Part shown: one piece after another, positions 28,754 to 36,915 of the stretch
How positions within the stretch are numbered: the first letter of the stretch is position 1
Layout of the letters: the number at the start of each line of letters is the position of its first letter
Source: Paraplanobispora siamensis
Lineage (GTDB): Bacteria > Actinomycetota > Actinomycetes > Streptosporangiales > Streptosporangiaceae
Length of the DNA: 64,000 nucleotides
Assembly: GCF_016863175.1 (NCBI RefSeq)
Contig: NZ_BOOJ01000027.1
Location: 274,888-338,887, forward strand
Reading direction: 5' to 3'
Notes under the pieces: model-generated
Database searches by the model: none
What the model was told of the DNA's origin: nothing
What the model saw: the letters and a program-made list of their open reading frames with translations, nothing else
Program-made: the position numbers and the translations under genes

Positions 28754-30829
28754 GTGCGAATTCGAGCCCTCGTGGCCCTGGCGACCGTGCTCACCCTCGT
28801 CCCGGCCGCGCCGGCGCTCGCCGAGGACCCCGCCGCGCCGCCTCCGGCGGTCAGCGGGAGTCCGGCCGCGCCACCCCCGGCCGCGCAGGAGAGTCCCGCA
28901 CCGGACGCCGGGGACCCGCCGGCCGAGAGCGCGCCTCCCGCGGAGACCCCGCCCGCCGAGACCCCGCCGCCCGGGGACGCCCCGCCGGGGGACGCGCCGA
29001 AGCTGGAGGACGGGCTCGCCTCCGACCCCGACGGGACCCGCGTCATCGTCGAGGTGACCGCCCCGGCCGAGACCGCCCCGGTGGCCGGCCAGGCGCAGGC
29101 CCTTCCGGACGCCGAGGTCGTGCTCCAGCCGCCGGACACCTCCTTCATCGTGGTCGAGGCGACCGGTGAGGCCCTGGCCGCGCTGGCCGAGGACCCCCGG
29201 GTGGTGTCGGTACGGCGCGACCGCACCTACTCCCCCGCCTCACTCGCCTCGCTCGCCTCCAGCCTGCAGGTGATCGGCGCGGACAAGGTCCACGCCGCGG
29301 GCGTGCGGGGGGCCGGGCAGACGATCGCGGTCATCGACACCGGGATCGACGCCGACCACCCCGCGCTGAACGGCAAGGTCGTGGAGCAGGCGTGCTTCTC
29401 CGCGGCGGACGGGACGGTCGAGTCCCTGTGCCCCAACGGGCAGACGGCCGACCCCGGCTCCGCCGACGCCGAGACGGCCAAGTGCGTGCACGACGGCGCC
29501 AACCTCTGCGACCACGGCACCCACGTGGCGGGCATCGCCCACGCCGTCGCCCCGGACGCGGACATCGTGGCGGTCCAGGTCTTCAGCCGGGACAACGACT
29601 GCCTGGGCGACGGCAGCGGGGAGGTCTGCCTGACCGCCTACGAGTCCTCCCTCCTGCTCGCCCTCGACCACGTGGCCAGGCTCAAGGACTCCCGTCCCGG
29701 CCTGGTCTCAGCCAACCTCAGCCTCGGCGGCGGCCTCTTCGAGGGATCGTGCGACGACGTCGCGGAGCTGCAGTCGATGAAGGAGAAGGTCGACGCGCTG
29801 CGCGCCAGGGGTGTGGCGGTCGCCGCCGCCGCGGGCAACGACGGCGTGACCGGCGGCGGGGCCCCGGGGTGCTTCTCCGGGGCGGTGACCGTGGGCGCCA
29901 CCGGTGACGACGACCACGTGGCCTCCTGGTCCAACCACGGCCCCACGCTCGACCTGTTCGCGCCGGGGCTGGAGATCGACTCCGCCGTCCCCGGCGGCGG
30001 CACCCAGGTCTACAGCGGGACCTCGATGGCCACCCCGTACGTCGCCGGCGCGTTCGCCCTCATGGCCGGGAAGTTCCCCGGCGAGGCTCCGGACGCCCTC
30101 CTGGACAGGCTGAGGACGGCGGGCCGCCCGATCACCTACGCCGGGGTGACCACGCCCCGCCTCGACCTGGGCGTCGCGGTCCTCGGCGGCGAGCCCCAGC
30201 CCGGCGTCAGTCAGGAGCCCGAGCCCGGGGACGACCCGTCCGAGGACACCCCGGACACTCCCGGCACCCCCAGCCCGGAGCCCAGCTCCGGTCCGCAGCC
30301 GAGCCCCGGCCCGCAGGACACCCCGCCTCCGGCGGACCCGGCGCCCGTCCCGCTGCCCACGGTGACCGTCACCGTGACCGTGACGGCCACTCCCCCCGCG
30401 GGCACGCCGGCGGTGTGCGTCCGGGGCAAGGCGGCCGGGACCCTGACCGTCGCCCAGTGGGCCGCGGAGATCACCCGGGGCAAGGGGAGCCTGCCGGACG
30501 AGACGCTCGGCTGTTATCTGCGCCTGATCGGCAAGGCCAGCGCGGTCTTCCCCGAGGTGACGCGCGCCTCCACGCTGGGCACGGCCTACCGGGTGCTCAA
30601 GCCCGCCGCGAAGACCGCGAAGACGAAGAAGGCCAAATTCGACAGCGAGCTGCTGGCCGCCTGGCTGAACTGGGCGAACGGCGCGGTCAACCTCACCGCG
30701 AAGGCCGGCGGCGCGGCCACGGTCAAGACCGCCCTGGCCTCCGCCGAGAAGCGCCGGCTCAAGGGAACATCTCTCACCAAGTCCACCTCGACCCTACGAA
30801 AGTATGTGAACGCCCGCCGTATCGCCTGA
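28754..30829 (+). CDS. Secreted subtilisin-family (S8) serine protease
   Basis: 691-residue exported protease. Signal peptide about 1-24, then a Pro/Ala/Glu-rich spacer (25-90) and an inhibitor-I9-like propeptide with TRVIVEVTAP. The catalytic triad is Asp195 (VIDTGIDADHP), His254 (DHGTHVAGIAHAV) and Ser424 (SGTSMATPYVAG). After the protease domain come a Pro/Glu/Ser-rich linker, a Thr-Val repeat (PTVTVTVTVTATP) and a basic C-terminal domain of about 130 residues starting CVRGKAAGTL that I do not recognise. GGAGGACGC precedes GTG 28754. Extracellular protein degradation or maturation of exported proteins is the likely role. Confidence 0.92.
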   Translation: MRIRALVALATVLTLVPAAPALAEDPAAPPPAVSGSPAAPPPAAQESPAPDAGDPPAESAPPAETPPAETPPPGDAPPGDAPKLEDGLASDPDGTRVIVEVTAPAETAPVAGQAQALPDAEVVLQPPDTSFIVVEATGEALAALAEDPRVVSVRRDRTYSPASLASLASSLQVIGADKVHAAGVRGAGQTIAVIDTGIDADHPALNGKVVEQACFSAADGTVESLCPNGQTADPGSADAETAKCVHDGANLCDHGTHVAGIAHAVAPDADIVAVQVFSRDNDCLGDGSGEVCLTAYESSLLLALDHVARLKDSRPGLVSANLSLGGGLFEGSCDDVAELQSMKEKVDALRARGVAVAAAAGNDGVTGGGAPGCFSGAVTVGATGDDDHVASWSNHGPTLDLFAPGLEIDSAVPGGGTQVYSGTSMATPYVAGAFALMAGKFPGEAPDALLDRLRTAGRPITYAGVTTPRLDLGVAVLGGEPQPGVSQEPEPGDDPSEDTPDTPGTPSPEPSSGPQPSPGPQDTPPPADPAPVPLPTVTVTVTVTATPPAGTPAVCVRGKAAGTLTVAQWAAEITRGKGSLPDETLGCYLRLIGKASAVFPEVTRASTLGTAYRVLKPAAKTAKTKKAKFDSELLAAWLNWANGAVNLTAKAGGAATVKTALASAEKRRLKGTSLTKSTSTLRKYVNARRIA

Positions 30830-30859
30830 GCCCGGGACGCGTCGCTTAGGGTGAGGCGT

Positions 30860-32560
30860 ATGGACGCGACCAAGGTGATCACCGAGACCGTCGACCGCAT
30901 CCGGCAGCGGCGCACCGCCCCGCTGGTGCTGGAGCTCGACCTCACCGAGGGCCTGACGGACAGGCCGCCGACCGATCCGCTCGGCGCGGTCCTGTCCATG
31001 CGCAAGACGCGGCTGACCGACGTGCTGTCGGGACTCAAGCGCGCCCGGCAGGACAGCCGGGTCAAGGGACTGATCGTCAAGATCGGCACGAACCCGCTCG
31101 GTCTGGCCATGGTGCAGGAGCTGCGCCAGGCGGTGGTCCGGTTCCGGGCGGCGGGCAAGCTGACGGTGGTGTTCGCCGAGACGTTCGGCGAGTTCGGCGC
31201 GGGCACCGTTCCCTACTACCTGGCCAGCGCCTTCGAGCGGGTCTATCTCCAGCCCTCGGGCGACGTCGGGCTGACCGGCGTCTCGCTGGAGCAGCGCTTC
31301 GTCCGGGGCGCGCTCGGCAAGCTCGGCGTGGAGTACGAGCTCGGCCAGCGGCACGAGTACAAGACGGCCGCGAACATGTTCACCCAGGACCACATGACCG
31401 AGCCGCACCGCGAGTCGGTCGCCCGCATCGCCGAGTCCGTCACCGAGCAGGTCGTCGCCGGCATCGCCGAGGGGCGCGGGATCGACCCGGCCAAGGTCCG
31501 CGAGCTCATCGACCAGGGCCCGTTCATCGGCTCCGAGGCCGTCGACGCCGGGCTGGTCGACCGCCTCGCCTACCGCGACGAGGTCTACGACGAGGTCAAG
31601 CGGGAGACCGGGGAGGAATCCCTGCTGCTCTACGTCGCCCGCTACCACCGCGGCGGCCTGGCCAAGAAGCTCCCGCACCCGGGCGAGCAGGTCGTGGCCC
31701 TGATCCAGGCCAGCGGCGCGATCCGGCTCGGCCGCAGCGGGCGCAGCCCGCTGGGCGGCGGGGGCGCGGTAGGCGCCGACACGATCAGCGCCGCCCTGCG
31801 CGCGGCCCGCCGCGACGACCACGTGAAGGCGGTCGTCTTCCGGGTGGACAGCCCCGGCGGGTCCTACGTCGCCTCGGACACGATCTGGCGCGAGGTCGTG
31901 CTGCTGCGCAAGGCGGGCAAGCCGGTCGTGGTCTCGATGGGTGACCTGGCCGCCTCCGGGGGCTACTTCATCTCGATGGCCGCCGACGTGATCATCGCCC
32001 AGCCGGGCACCCTCACCGGGTCGATCGGCGTCTTCGGCGGCAAGCCCGTCATCGGCGAGCTGCTGGACAAGATCGGCGTGACCTCCGAGACCGTGAGCGA
32101 GGGCGCCAACGCGGCGATGTTCTCTCCCTCGCACGGCTTCTCCGAGGCGCAGTGGGCGCGGGTCAACGCCTGGCTGGACCGGATCTACGACGACTTCGTC
32201 GGCAAGGTGGCCGAGGGCCGCGGCCTGACCCGCGATCGCGCCCACGAGCTGGCCAGGGGCCGGGTCTGGACCGGCTCCGACGCCCGCGCCGGCGGGCTGG
32301 TCGACGAGATCGGCGGTCTGGAGGACGCCCTCGAACTGGCCCGCAAGCGGGCCGGGCTGGCGGCCGACGCCCCCGTGCGCAGTTATCCCAAGCTGCACCC
32401 GCTGGAGCGCCTGCGCCCGCCGGAGTCCAGCGAGGACAGGTCCGCCGCGCTGGCCAGGGTCCGGCTGGAGGCCTGGGGCCCGCTGGCCCAGCTGGCCGGC
32501 GAGCTGGGCCTGTCGCCGTACGGCCCGCTCATCCTGCCCGGCACCTGGACGATCCGCTGA
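30860..32560 (+). CDS. sppA: Signal peptide peptidase, long (67K) form
   Basis: S49-family peptidase of 566 residues with two homologous halves, as in E. coli SppA. It degrades cleaved signal peptides in or at the membrane. The general base Lys168 is in RHEYKTAANMF of the first half and the nucleophile Ser366 in GDLAASGGYFISMAADVI of the second, the expected arrangement; GTLTGSIGVFGGKP follows. ATG 30860 is favoured over GTG 30851 because TTAGGG sits 8 nt upstream. No clear N-terminal membrane helix is visible, as in other actinobacterial homologues. It lies 30 bp after the subtilase and may be co-transcribed with it. Confidence 0.9.
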   Translation: MDATKVITETVDRIRQRRTAPLVLELDLTEGLTDRPPTDPLGAVLSMRKTRLTDVLSGLKRARQDSRVKGLIVKIGTNPLGLAMVQELRQAVVRFRAAGKLTVVFAETFGEFGAGTVPYYLASAFERVYLQPSGDVGLTGVSLEQRFVRGALGKLGVEYELGQRHEYKTAANMFTQDHMTEPHRESVARIAESVTEQVVAGIAEGRGIDPAKVRELIDQGPFIGSEAVDAGLVDRLAYRDEVYDEVKRETGEESLLLYVARYHRGGLAKKLPHPGEQVVALIQASGAIRLGRSGRSPLGGGGAVGADTISAALRAARRDDHVKAVVFRVDSPGGSYVASDTIWREVVLLRKAGKPVVVSMGDLAASGGYFISMAADVIIAQPGTLTGSIGVFGGKPVIGELLDKIGVTSETVSEGANAAMFSPSHGFSEAQWARVNAWLDRIYDDFVGKVAEGRGLTRDRAHELARGRVWTGSDARAGGLVDEIGGLEDALELARKRAGLAADAPVRSYPKLHPLERLRPPESSEDRSAALARVRLEAWGPLAQLAGELGLSPYGPLILPGTWTIR

Positions 32561-32610
32561 CATCACCCGCCACGCCCCGCCCGCGACCGGACGGTACGGC
32601 GGTGCGTGGC

Positions 32611-32671
32611 GGGCCGGGTGCCGCCCGTCCGTGAGGCACGTCCACGCTGGGCCGGGTGCCGCCCGTCCGTG
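32611..32671. repeat. 23-bp direct repeat in a gene-free interval
   Basis: An identical 23-bp unit (starting GGGCCGGGTGCCGCCC) occurs at 32611-32633 and 32649-32671. The surrounding interval 32561-32986 contains no credible gene, only these repeats and further short echoes such as TTCATCACG near 32775 and 32797. Confidence 0.55.
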
Positions 32672-32986
32672 CCGCCGCCGCGAAGACAGCCCGGTGAACA
32701 CCCTGGCCGACGGGCCCGTGGCCGATAGCGATCCATGAACGGCTGACGCCCCGGCGAACACCCCGGCACCCGTTCATCACGGCCCCCGGGCACCCTTCAT
32801 CACGACTGCCCTGGTGACCACGGCCGCCCGGGTGTCACGGACGTCCTGCTCGGCCGGCATGCGGCGCAGCTCGGGCGGGCGACACCCGGCCTGCCACGGA
32901 CGCGCCTCACGGGTGGGCAGTACCTGTCCGGCCCCGGACCCGTCTCACGGGCGGCTTGCCGTACGGCGGGCGGGGCGGGATGCGCC

Positions 32987-33493
32987 TCAGTCCGCGGCTC
33001 GGGGGGCTCCGGTCGCGGCGGCGATCACCCGGGTGAGCGCCCGGTGCAGGTCCTGCAGTTCCGTCAGGTCCATGCCGAGCCGCTCGACGATCGCCGCGGG
33101 GATCGTCTCGGCCTGCTCCCGCAGCGCGCGGCCGGACCCGGTCAGCGTCACCGCCAGGGAGCGCTCGTCGGCGGCGGCGCGGCGGCGTTCGACGAGCCCG
33201 GCGGCCTCCAGGCGCTTGAGCAGCGGCGAGAGCGTGGCGGGCTCCAGCTGCAGCAGCCGGCTGAGCTCCTTTACCGACAGCGGCGAGTGCTGCCACAGCG
33301 CCAGCATCACCAGATACTGCGGATGGGTCAGCCCCATCGGCTCCAGCACCGGCCGGTAGAGGCCGATCACCGACCGCGAGGCGACCGCCAGGGCGAAACA
33401 GACCTGGTTCTCCAAGGCCAGCGGATCGACGGCATCCTCGGCGACGGCATCCTTCTCGATCTCGGCGATGTCGCCTATGTCACTCATGTTCAC
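32987..33493 (-). CDS. OhrR-like MarR-family regulator
   Basis: 168-residue winged-helix regulator. LENQVCFALAVASRSVIGLY places Cys32 at the peroxide-sensing position of OhrR proteins, followed by PMGLTHPQYLVMLALWQHSP; the recognition part is VKELSRLLQLEPATLSPLLK and the wing contains RRRAAADERSLAV. Organic hydroperoxides or hypochlorite would oxidise the Cys and release DNA. No Ohr peroxidase gene is in the window. The operator array upstream suggests autoregulation and control of the divergent mini membrane protein. Unusually acidic N-terminal extension of 22 residues. Confidence 0.85.
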   Translation of the reverse strand: MNMSDIGDIAEIEKDAVAEDAVDPLALENQVCFALAVASRSVIGLYRPVLEPMGLTHPQYLVMLALWQHSPLSVKELSRLLQLEPATLSPLLKRLEAAGLVERRRAAADERSLAVTLTGSGRALREQAETIPAAIVERLGMDLTELQDLHRALTRVIAAATGAPRAAD

Positions 33494-33525
33494 CTCCTAG
33501 CGCACTCGCTGCCATGCTATCCCGT

Positions 33526-33559
33526 TTAGTAAGCTAATGGTTAGCACACTAATCATTAG
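33526..33559. promoter_or_regulatory. Regular MarR operator array
   Basis: Five 4-bp half-sites alternate in orientation: TTAG 33526, CTAA 33534, TTAG 33541, CTAA 33549, TTAG 33556, spaced 8, 7, 8 and 7 bp. Two are nested in palindromes GCTAATGGTTAGC and CTAATCATTAG. Located 33 bp before the MarR start. Confidence 0.6.
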
Positions 33560-33674
33560 CGCTCGATCCAGTGCTCTCCCGGTTCCCGTACCGCCATTCG
33601 GGCAGGGAGCCATATAACCCGATAATTCAGACAGCATCGAGACAGCACCGAGCACCCGTCACCGAGGAACGGTC

Positions 33675-33860
33675 ATGGCACGTCAGAAGAGAAAGAGCCT
33701 GGAAGAGCGGATCGCCGACCGCCAGGCGCAGCGCCCTCCCCTGAAGGAGGACAAGCACTTCGAGCACGGCCCCGCCAAGTGGCTGTTCGTCGCCCTGATG
33801 GTGTTCATCGTGCTGATCCACCTCGTCGGCCTCGTCATCGTCATGATGATGGAGACCTGA
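33675..33860 (+). CDS. 61-residue single-span membrane protein
   Basis: Highly charged N-terminal half (RQKRKSLEERIADRQAQR) followed by one strong helix WLFVALMVFIVLIHLVGLVI and a short acidic end. GAGGAA lies 6 nt before ATG 33675. The topology should be N-in. No function recognised. It is divergent from the OhrR-like regulator, whose operator array lies about 115 bp upstream, so peroxide-responsive expression is possible. Confidence 0.65.
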   Translation: MARQKRKSLEERIADRQAQRPPLKEDKHFEHGPAKWLFVALMVFIVLIHLVGLVIVMMMET

Positions 33861-33885
33861 CGGTCCCGGACGACGCCGGCGGGCC

Positions 33886-34365
33886 TCAGCCCACGGGGCG
33901 ATAGCGGCCGCGGAGCCGTACGAGCGGGACGGCCGCGGCGTCGACGTAGTCGACCACCAGGACCCGGGCCAGATAGAGCGTGTGGTCTCCGGCGGGGACG
34001 ACCTGGGTCGTCTCGGCCTCCAGGGCGGTGACGCCCTTCTCCACGACGAGGGCCCCGCTCAGCTCGCCGCGGTGGTGCGCGGTGCCCGCGAGCAGCAGCC
34101 GGGCGCCGGGGCGGCCGGGGGTGGCGAAGCGGCTGGCGATCGCCTTCTGCTCCGCCGAGAGCACGCTCACCGCCCAGCGGTCGTGGCGCAGCAGCAGCTC
34201 GTTGAGGTATCCCCCGCTGGCCAGGCTGACCATCACCAGCGGCGGGTCGAGGGAGACGGAGGCGAAGGTGGTCACGGTGGTGCCCACGTCGTCACGGCCG
34301 TCCTGCACGGTGACGACCGAGACCGCCCCGGCGACCTGCGCCATCGCCTCGGTGAACTCGCTCAT
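33886..34365 (-). CDS. Flavin reductase-like FMN-binding protein
   Basis: 159-residue flavin-reductase-domain protein (split-barrel fold). VAGAVSVVTVQDG, GTTVTTFASVSLDPPLVMVSL and WAVSVLSAEQKAIASRFA are the typical successive motifs of NAD(P)H:FMN oxidoreductases that feed two-component monooxygenases. ATG 34365 is preceded by GGGAGG; the frame continues upstream only through the tandem-repeat tract and is not coding there. No monooxygenase partner is adjacent. Confidence 0.85.
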   Translation of the reverse strand: MSEFTEAMAQVAGAVSVVTVQDGRDDVGTTVTTFASVSLDPPLVMVSLASGGYLNELLLRHDRWAVSVLSAEQKAIASRFATPGRPGARLLLAGTAHHRGELSGALVVEKGVTALEAETTQVVPAGDHTLYLARVLVVDYVDAAAVPLVRLRGRYRPVG

Positions 34366-34427
34366 CCGACCTCCCTCACGCCGAACCACTCTAAAGTCAC
34401 GGGCCGCCGCCCCCGTCCCGGGCCCCT

Positions 34428-34538
34428 GACACGGCAAAGGACCTCCGACACGGGAAAGGGCCCCGGCACGGTAAAGGGCCCCGGCACGGTAAAGGGCCCC
34501 GGCACGGCAAAGGATCCCTGACACGGGAAAGGGCCCCC
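34428..34538. repeat. Six-copy 18-19 bp tandem repeat
   Basis: Units with the core CACGG-N-AAAGG start at 34428, 34447, 34466, 34484, 34502 and 34520; units 3 and 4 are identical. It lies between the osmolyte-transporter operon and the flavin-reductase gene. The rest of 34366-34608 holds only the terminator below. Confidence 0.75.
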
Positions 34539-34560
34539 GCTCCGGGCGGGGACCCCTTCC
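34526..34560. terminator. Hairpin terminator of the osmolyte-transporter operon
   Basis: 15-bp arms (34526-34540 and 34546-34560) pair at 13 positions around a 5-nt loop, 48 bp after the binding-protein stop. Confidence 0.65.
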
Positions 34561-34608
34561 ATCCGGCCTCTGCGACCCCGGAGCGCACGGCGCCGGGAGC
34601 CGCGGAGG

Positions 34609-35535
34609 CTACAGCAGGCCGTTCTGGGTCAGCCAGTCCTTGGCCACCGCGTCGGCGTCCTCCTTGTCGACCGCGACGCGCTTCATGAGCGCGACGAGGC
34701 CGGCCGTGTCGAGCTTGGCGGAGATCGCGTTCAGCGTGGTCCTGACGGTGTCGTTCACCCCGGCCTTGTTCACCAGCGGGGTGATGTTCTCGGCGGCGAA
34801 GGCGTTCTTGGTGTCCTGCAGCGAGACCAGGTCGTTGATCACGATCTTGGGGTCGGTGGTGAAGACGTTGCCGACCTGGACGGTGCCGTCCTTGATGGCG
34901 TCGGCGGTGGCGTCACCGGTCTTCTTCCACTCCTTGAACTCCAGGCCGTAGGTGTCCTTGAAGTTCTGCTCCTGGCGGGACTGGAACTCCGGCGGGCCGC
35001 CCACCGAGTAGTTCTTGGCGACCTTGGCCAGGTCCTCGATCGTGGTCAGGCCGTCCTTCTGGGCGGTGGCCTTGGTGACGGTCAGCGAGTTGTTGTCCTC
35101 GGCCGCGGCGGGCTCCAGGACCTCCAGCTCGGCCGGGAGCTTCTCCTTCAGCGCGGCGACGACGTCGTCCTTGCTCTTGGCCGTCGCCTCCTTGTCGACG
35201 TAGGCCAGCAGCGAGCCGATGTACTCCGGCAGGATCGTCAGGCCGCCGCTCTTGACCTGGTCGTAGAGGACCTCGCGGCTGCCGATGTTGAGCTTCTCCT
35301 CGACCTGCACGCCCTTGGCGGTCAGGGCCTGGGAGTAGATCTCGGCCAGCAGGACGTTCTCCGGGAAGTTGGCCGAGCCGACGACGACCTTCCCCCCGGA
35401 CGCGGGCGCCGACGCGGCGCCGGACTCCGCGGGGCTCGCCGACGCGCTGGTGAGCGGGTCTCCGCCGCCACCGCACGCGCTGAGAGTGAGCGCCGCGGAC
35501 AGGATCACGGCCGCGGTGCCGAAGAAGCGCTTCAT
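34609..35535 (-). CDS. Glycine betaine/choline-type ABC substrate-binding lipoprotein
   Basis: 308-residue OpuCC/OsmF/ProX-like binding protein. Lipobox LSAC with Cys21, then a Ser/Ala-rich tether and VVVGSANFPENVLLAEIYSQ, the family opening for quaternary-amine binders; LTILPEYIGSLLAYVD and NVFTTDPKIVINDLVSLQD follow. Last gene of a four-gene operon (ATPase, two permeases, binder). Such systems import compatible solutes during osmotic stress or choline for catabolism; which one cannot be decided. Confidence 0.88.
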   Translation of the reverse strand: MKRFFGTAAVILSAALTLSACGGGGDPLTSASASPAESGAASAPASGGKVVVGSANFPENVLLAEIYSQALTAKGVQVEEKLNIGSREVLYDQVKSGGLTILPEYIGSLLAYVDKEATAKSKDDVVAALKEKLPAELEVLEPAAAEDNNSLTVTKATAQKDGLTTIEDLAKVAKNYSVGGPPEFQSRQEQNFKDTYGLEFKEWKKTGDATADAIKDGTVQVGNVFTTDPKIVINDLVSLQDTKNAFAAENITPLVNKAGVNDTVRTTLNAISAKLDTAGLVALMKRVAVDKEDADAVAKDWLTQNGLL

Positions 35536-35572
35536 CGTGCTTTCCCTTCTAAAACGGGGGGTAATGCATATT

Positions 35573-36244
35573 TTATCGGATCCTCTGGCGTCCGCTCACC
35601 CCGGGGGACACCGAGATCCTCTGAACCAGTGCGAACAGTCCCTGGACGGCCAGGGCCAGCGCGGCCACCAGGACGGCCCCGCCGATCGCGCGCGGATAGT
35701 CCTTGGTCGCCAGACCGTCGATGATGTAACGCCCCAGACCGCCCAGACCCACGTAGGCGGCCACCGTCGCGGTCGCCACCACCTGGATCGCGGCCGTGCG
35801 CATGCCGAGCAGGATCAGCGGGAGCGCGACCGGCACCAGCACCCCGCCCAGGACCTGGCGCCCGCGCAGGCCCATGCCGTACGCCGCGTCGCGCAGCTCC
35901 GGGTCCACCCCGCGGATGCCCTCGTAGGTGTTGACCAGGATGGGCGGTACGGCCAGCGCCACCAGCGGGATCAGCACCGGCGCGATCGTGCCGACGCCCA
36001 TCAGCAGCACGACGAGCACGAGCAGGCCCAGGGTCGGCAGGGCGCGGGCCGCGTTGGCGCTGAGCACCACCAGCACCGCGCCCTTGCCGGTGTGCCCGAT
36101 CCACAGCCCCAGCGGGACCGCGAGCACCACCGCCAGCAGCAGCGAGAGCCCGGCGAACACCAGGTGCTCCAGCACCCGCAGCGGGATGCCGTCGGGGCCG
36201 GACCAGTTGGCGGCGTCCCCGAAGAAGTCGATCAGCCAGTTCAC
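35573..36244 (-). CDS. Quaternary-amine ABC transporter permease 2
   Basis: 223-residue OpuCD/YehW-like permease with five or six helices and an EAA-type loop (DPELRDAAYGMGLRGRQVLG). NTYEGIRGVDPELRDAAYG is characteristic of the family. GTG 36244 overlaps the stop of the preceding permease by 4 bp (GTGA); an open extension upstream is out-of-frame reading of that gene. It should pair with the other permease as a heterodimer. Confidence 0.87.
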   Translation of the reverse strand: MNWLIDFFGDAANWSGPDGIPLRVLEHLVFAGLSLLLAVVLAVPLGLWIGHTGKGAVLVVLSANAARALPTLGLLVLVVLLMGVGTIAPVLIPLVALAVPPILVNTYEGIRGVDPELRDAAYGMGLRGRQVLGGVLVPVALPLILLGMRTAAIQVVATATVAAYVGLGGLGRYIIDGLATKDYPRAIGGAVLVAALALAVQGLFALVQRISVSPGVSGRQRIR

Positions 36245-36915
36245 GCCGCCTCCCGCACCCTCGACCTCGCCGTGGACCACGGGGTCAGCCACCGCTGCGC
36301 CACGACCAGCAGCAGGTCGGCCACCGCGGCCAGGATCGCGGTCAGCACGACGCCGACGACGATCGGGGTGGGGAACTGCCGCTGCCAGCCGTCGATGAAC
36401 AGATAGCCGAGCCCGCCCCGGCCGACCAGCGCGCCCACGCTGACCAGGCTGATGCTGGAGACCGTCGCCACCCGCAGGCCGGCCAGCACCACCGGCACCG
36501 CGATCGGCAGCTCCACCCGCAGCAGCCGCCGCAGCGGGGTGAAGCCCATGGCCACCGCGGACTGGCGGACGTGTTCGGGCACCGAGGTGAGCCCGTCCAC
36601 GACGGCCGGGATCAGCACGGCCATCGCGTAGAAGGTGAGCGGCACGATGATGGTCGCCCGGGTGGCCAGGCCGGTGATCGGGATCAGCACGATGAAGACC
36701 GCCAGCGAGGGCAGCGAGTAGATCACGTTCATCGTGCCGACCGTGGGCTGGTAGAGCCAGCGCCAGCGGGCGCCCGCCAGCCCGAGCGGAAGGGCCAGCA
36801 GCAGCCCGGCGACCACCGGGACCAGCGCCATGATGATGTGGTCGGCCAGCAGTTCCTGGATCTCCGGCCAGTTGCGCCCGATCCAGTCCCAGCGGACCAG
36901 CGGCTCCTCACCCAC
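36241..36915 (-). CDS. Quaternary-amine ABC transporter permease 1
   Basis: About 224-residue OpuCB/YehY-like permease: IIMALVPVVAGLLLALPLGL, NVIYSLPSLAVFIVLIPITG and the EAA-like VPEHVRQSAVAMGFTPLRRL. The start is uncertain: GTG 36915 and GTG 36921 are in frame, both overlapping the ATPase end, and neither has a good ribosome site, which fits translational coupling. Confidence 0.85.
   Translation of the reverse strand: MGEEPLVRWDWIGRNWPEIQELLADHIIMALVPVVAGLLLALPLGLAGARWRWLYQPTVGTMNVIYSLPSLAVFIVLIPITGLATRATIIVPLTFYAMAVLIPAVVDGLTSVPEHVRQSAVAMGFTPLRRLLRVELPIAVPVVLAGLRVATVSSISLVSVGALVGRGGLGYLFIDGWQRQFPTPIVVGVVLTAILAAVADLLLVVAQRWLTPWSTARSRVREAA

Noticed and set aside
30360..30392. GTGACCGTSAC-rich stretch as an operator array
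   Set aside because: Its periodicity comes from the coded Thr-Val repeat in the subtilase linker.
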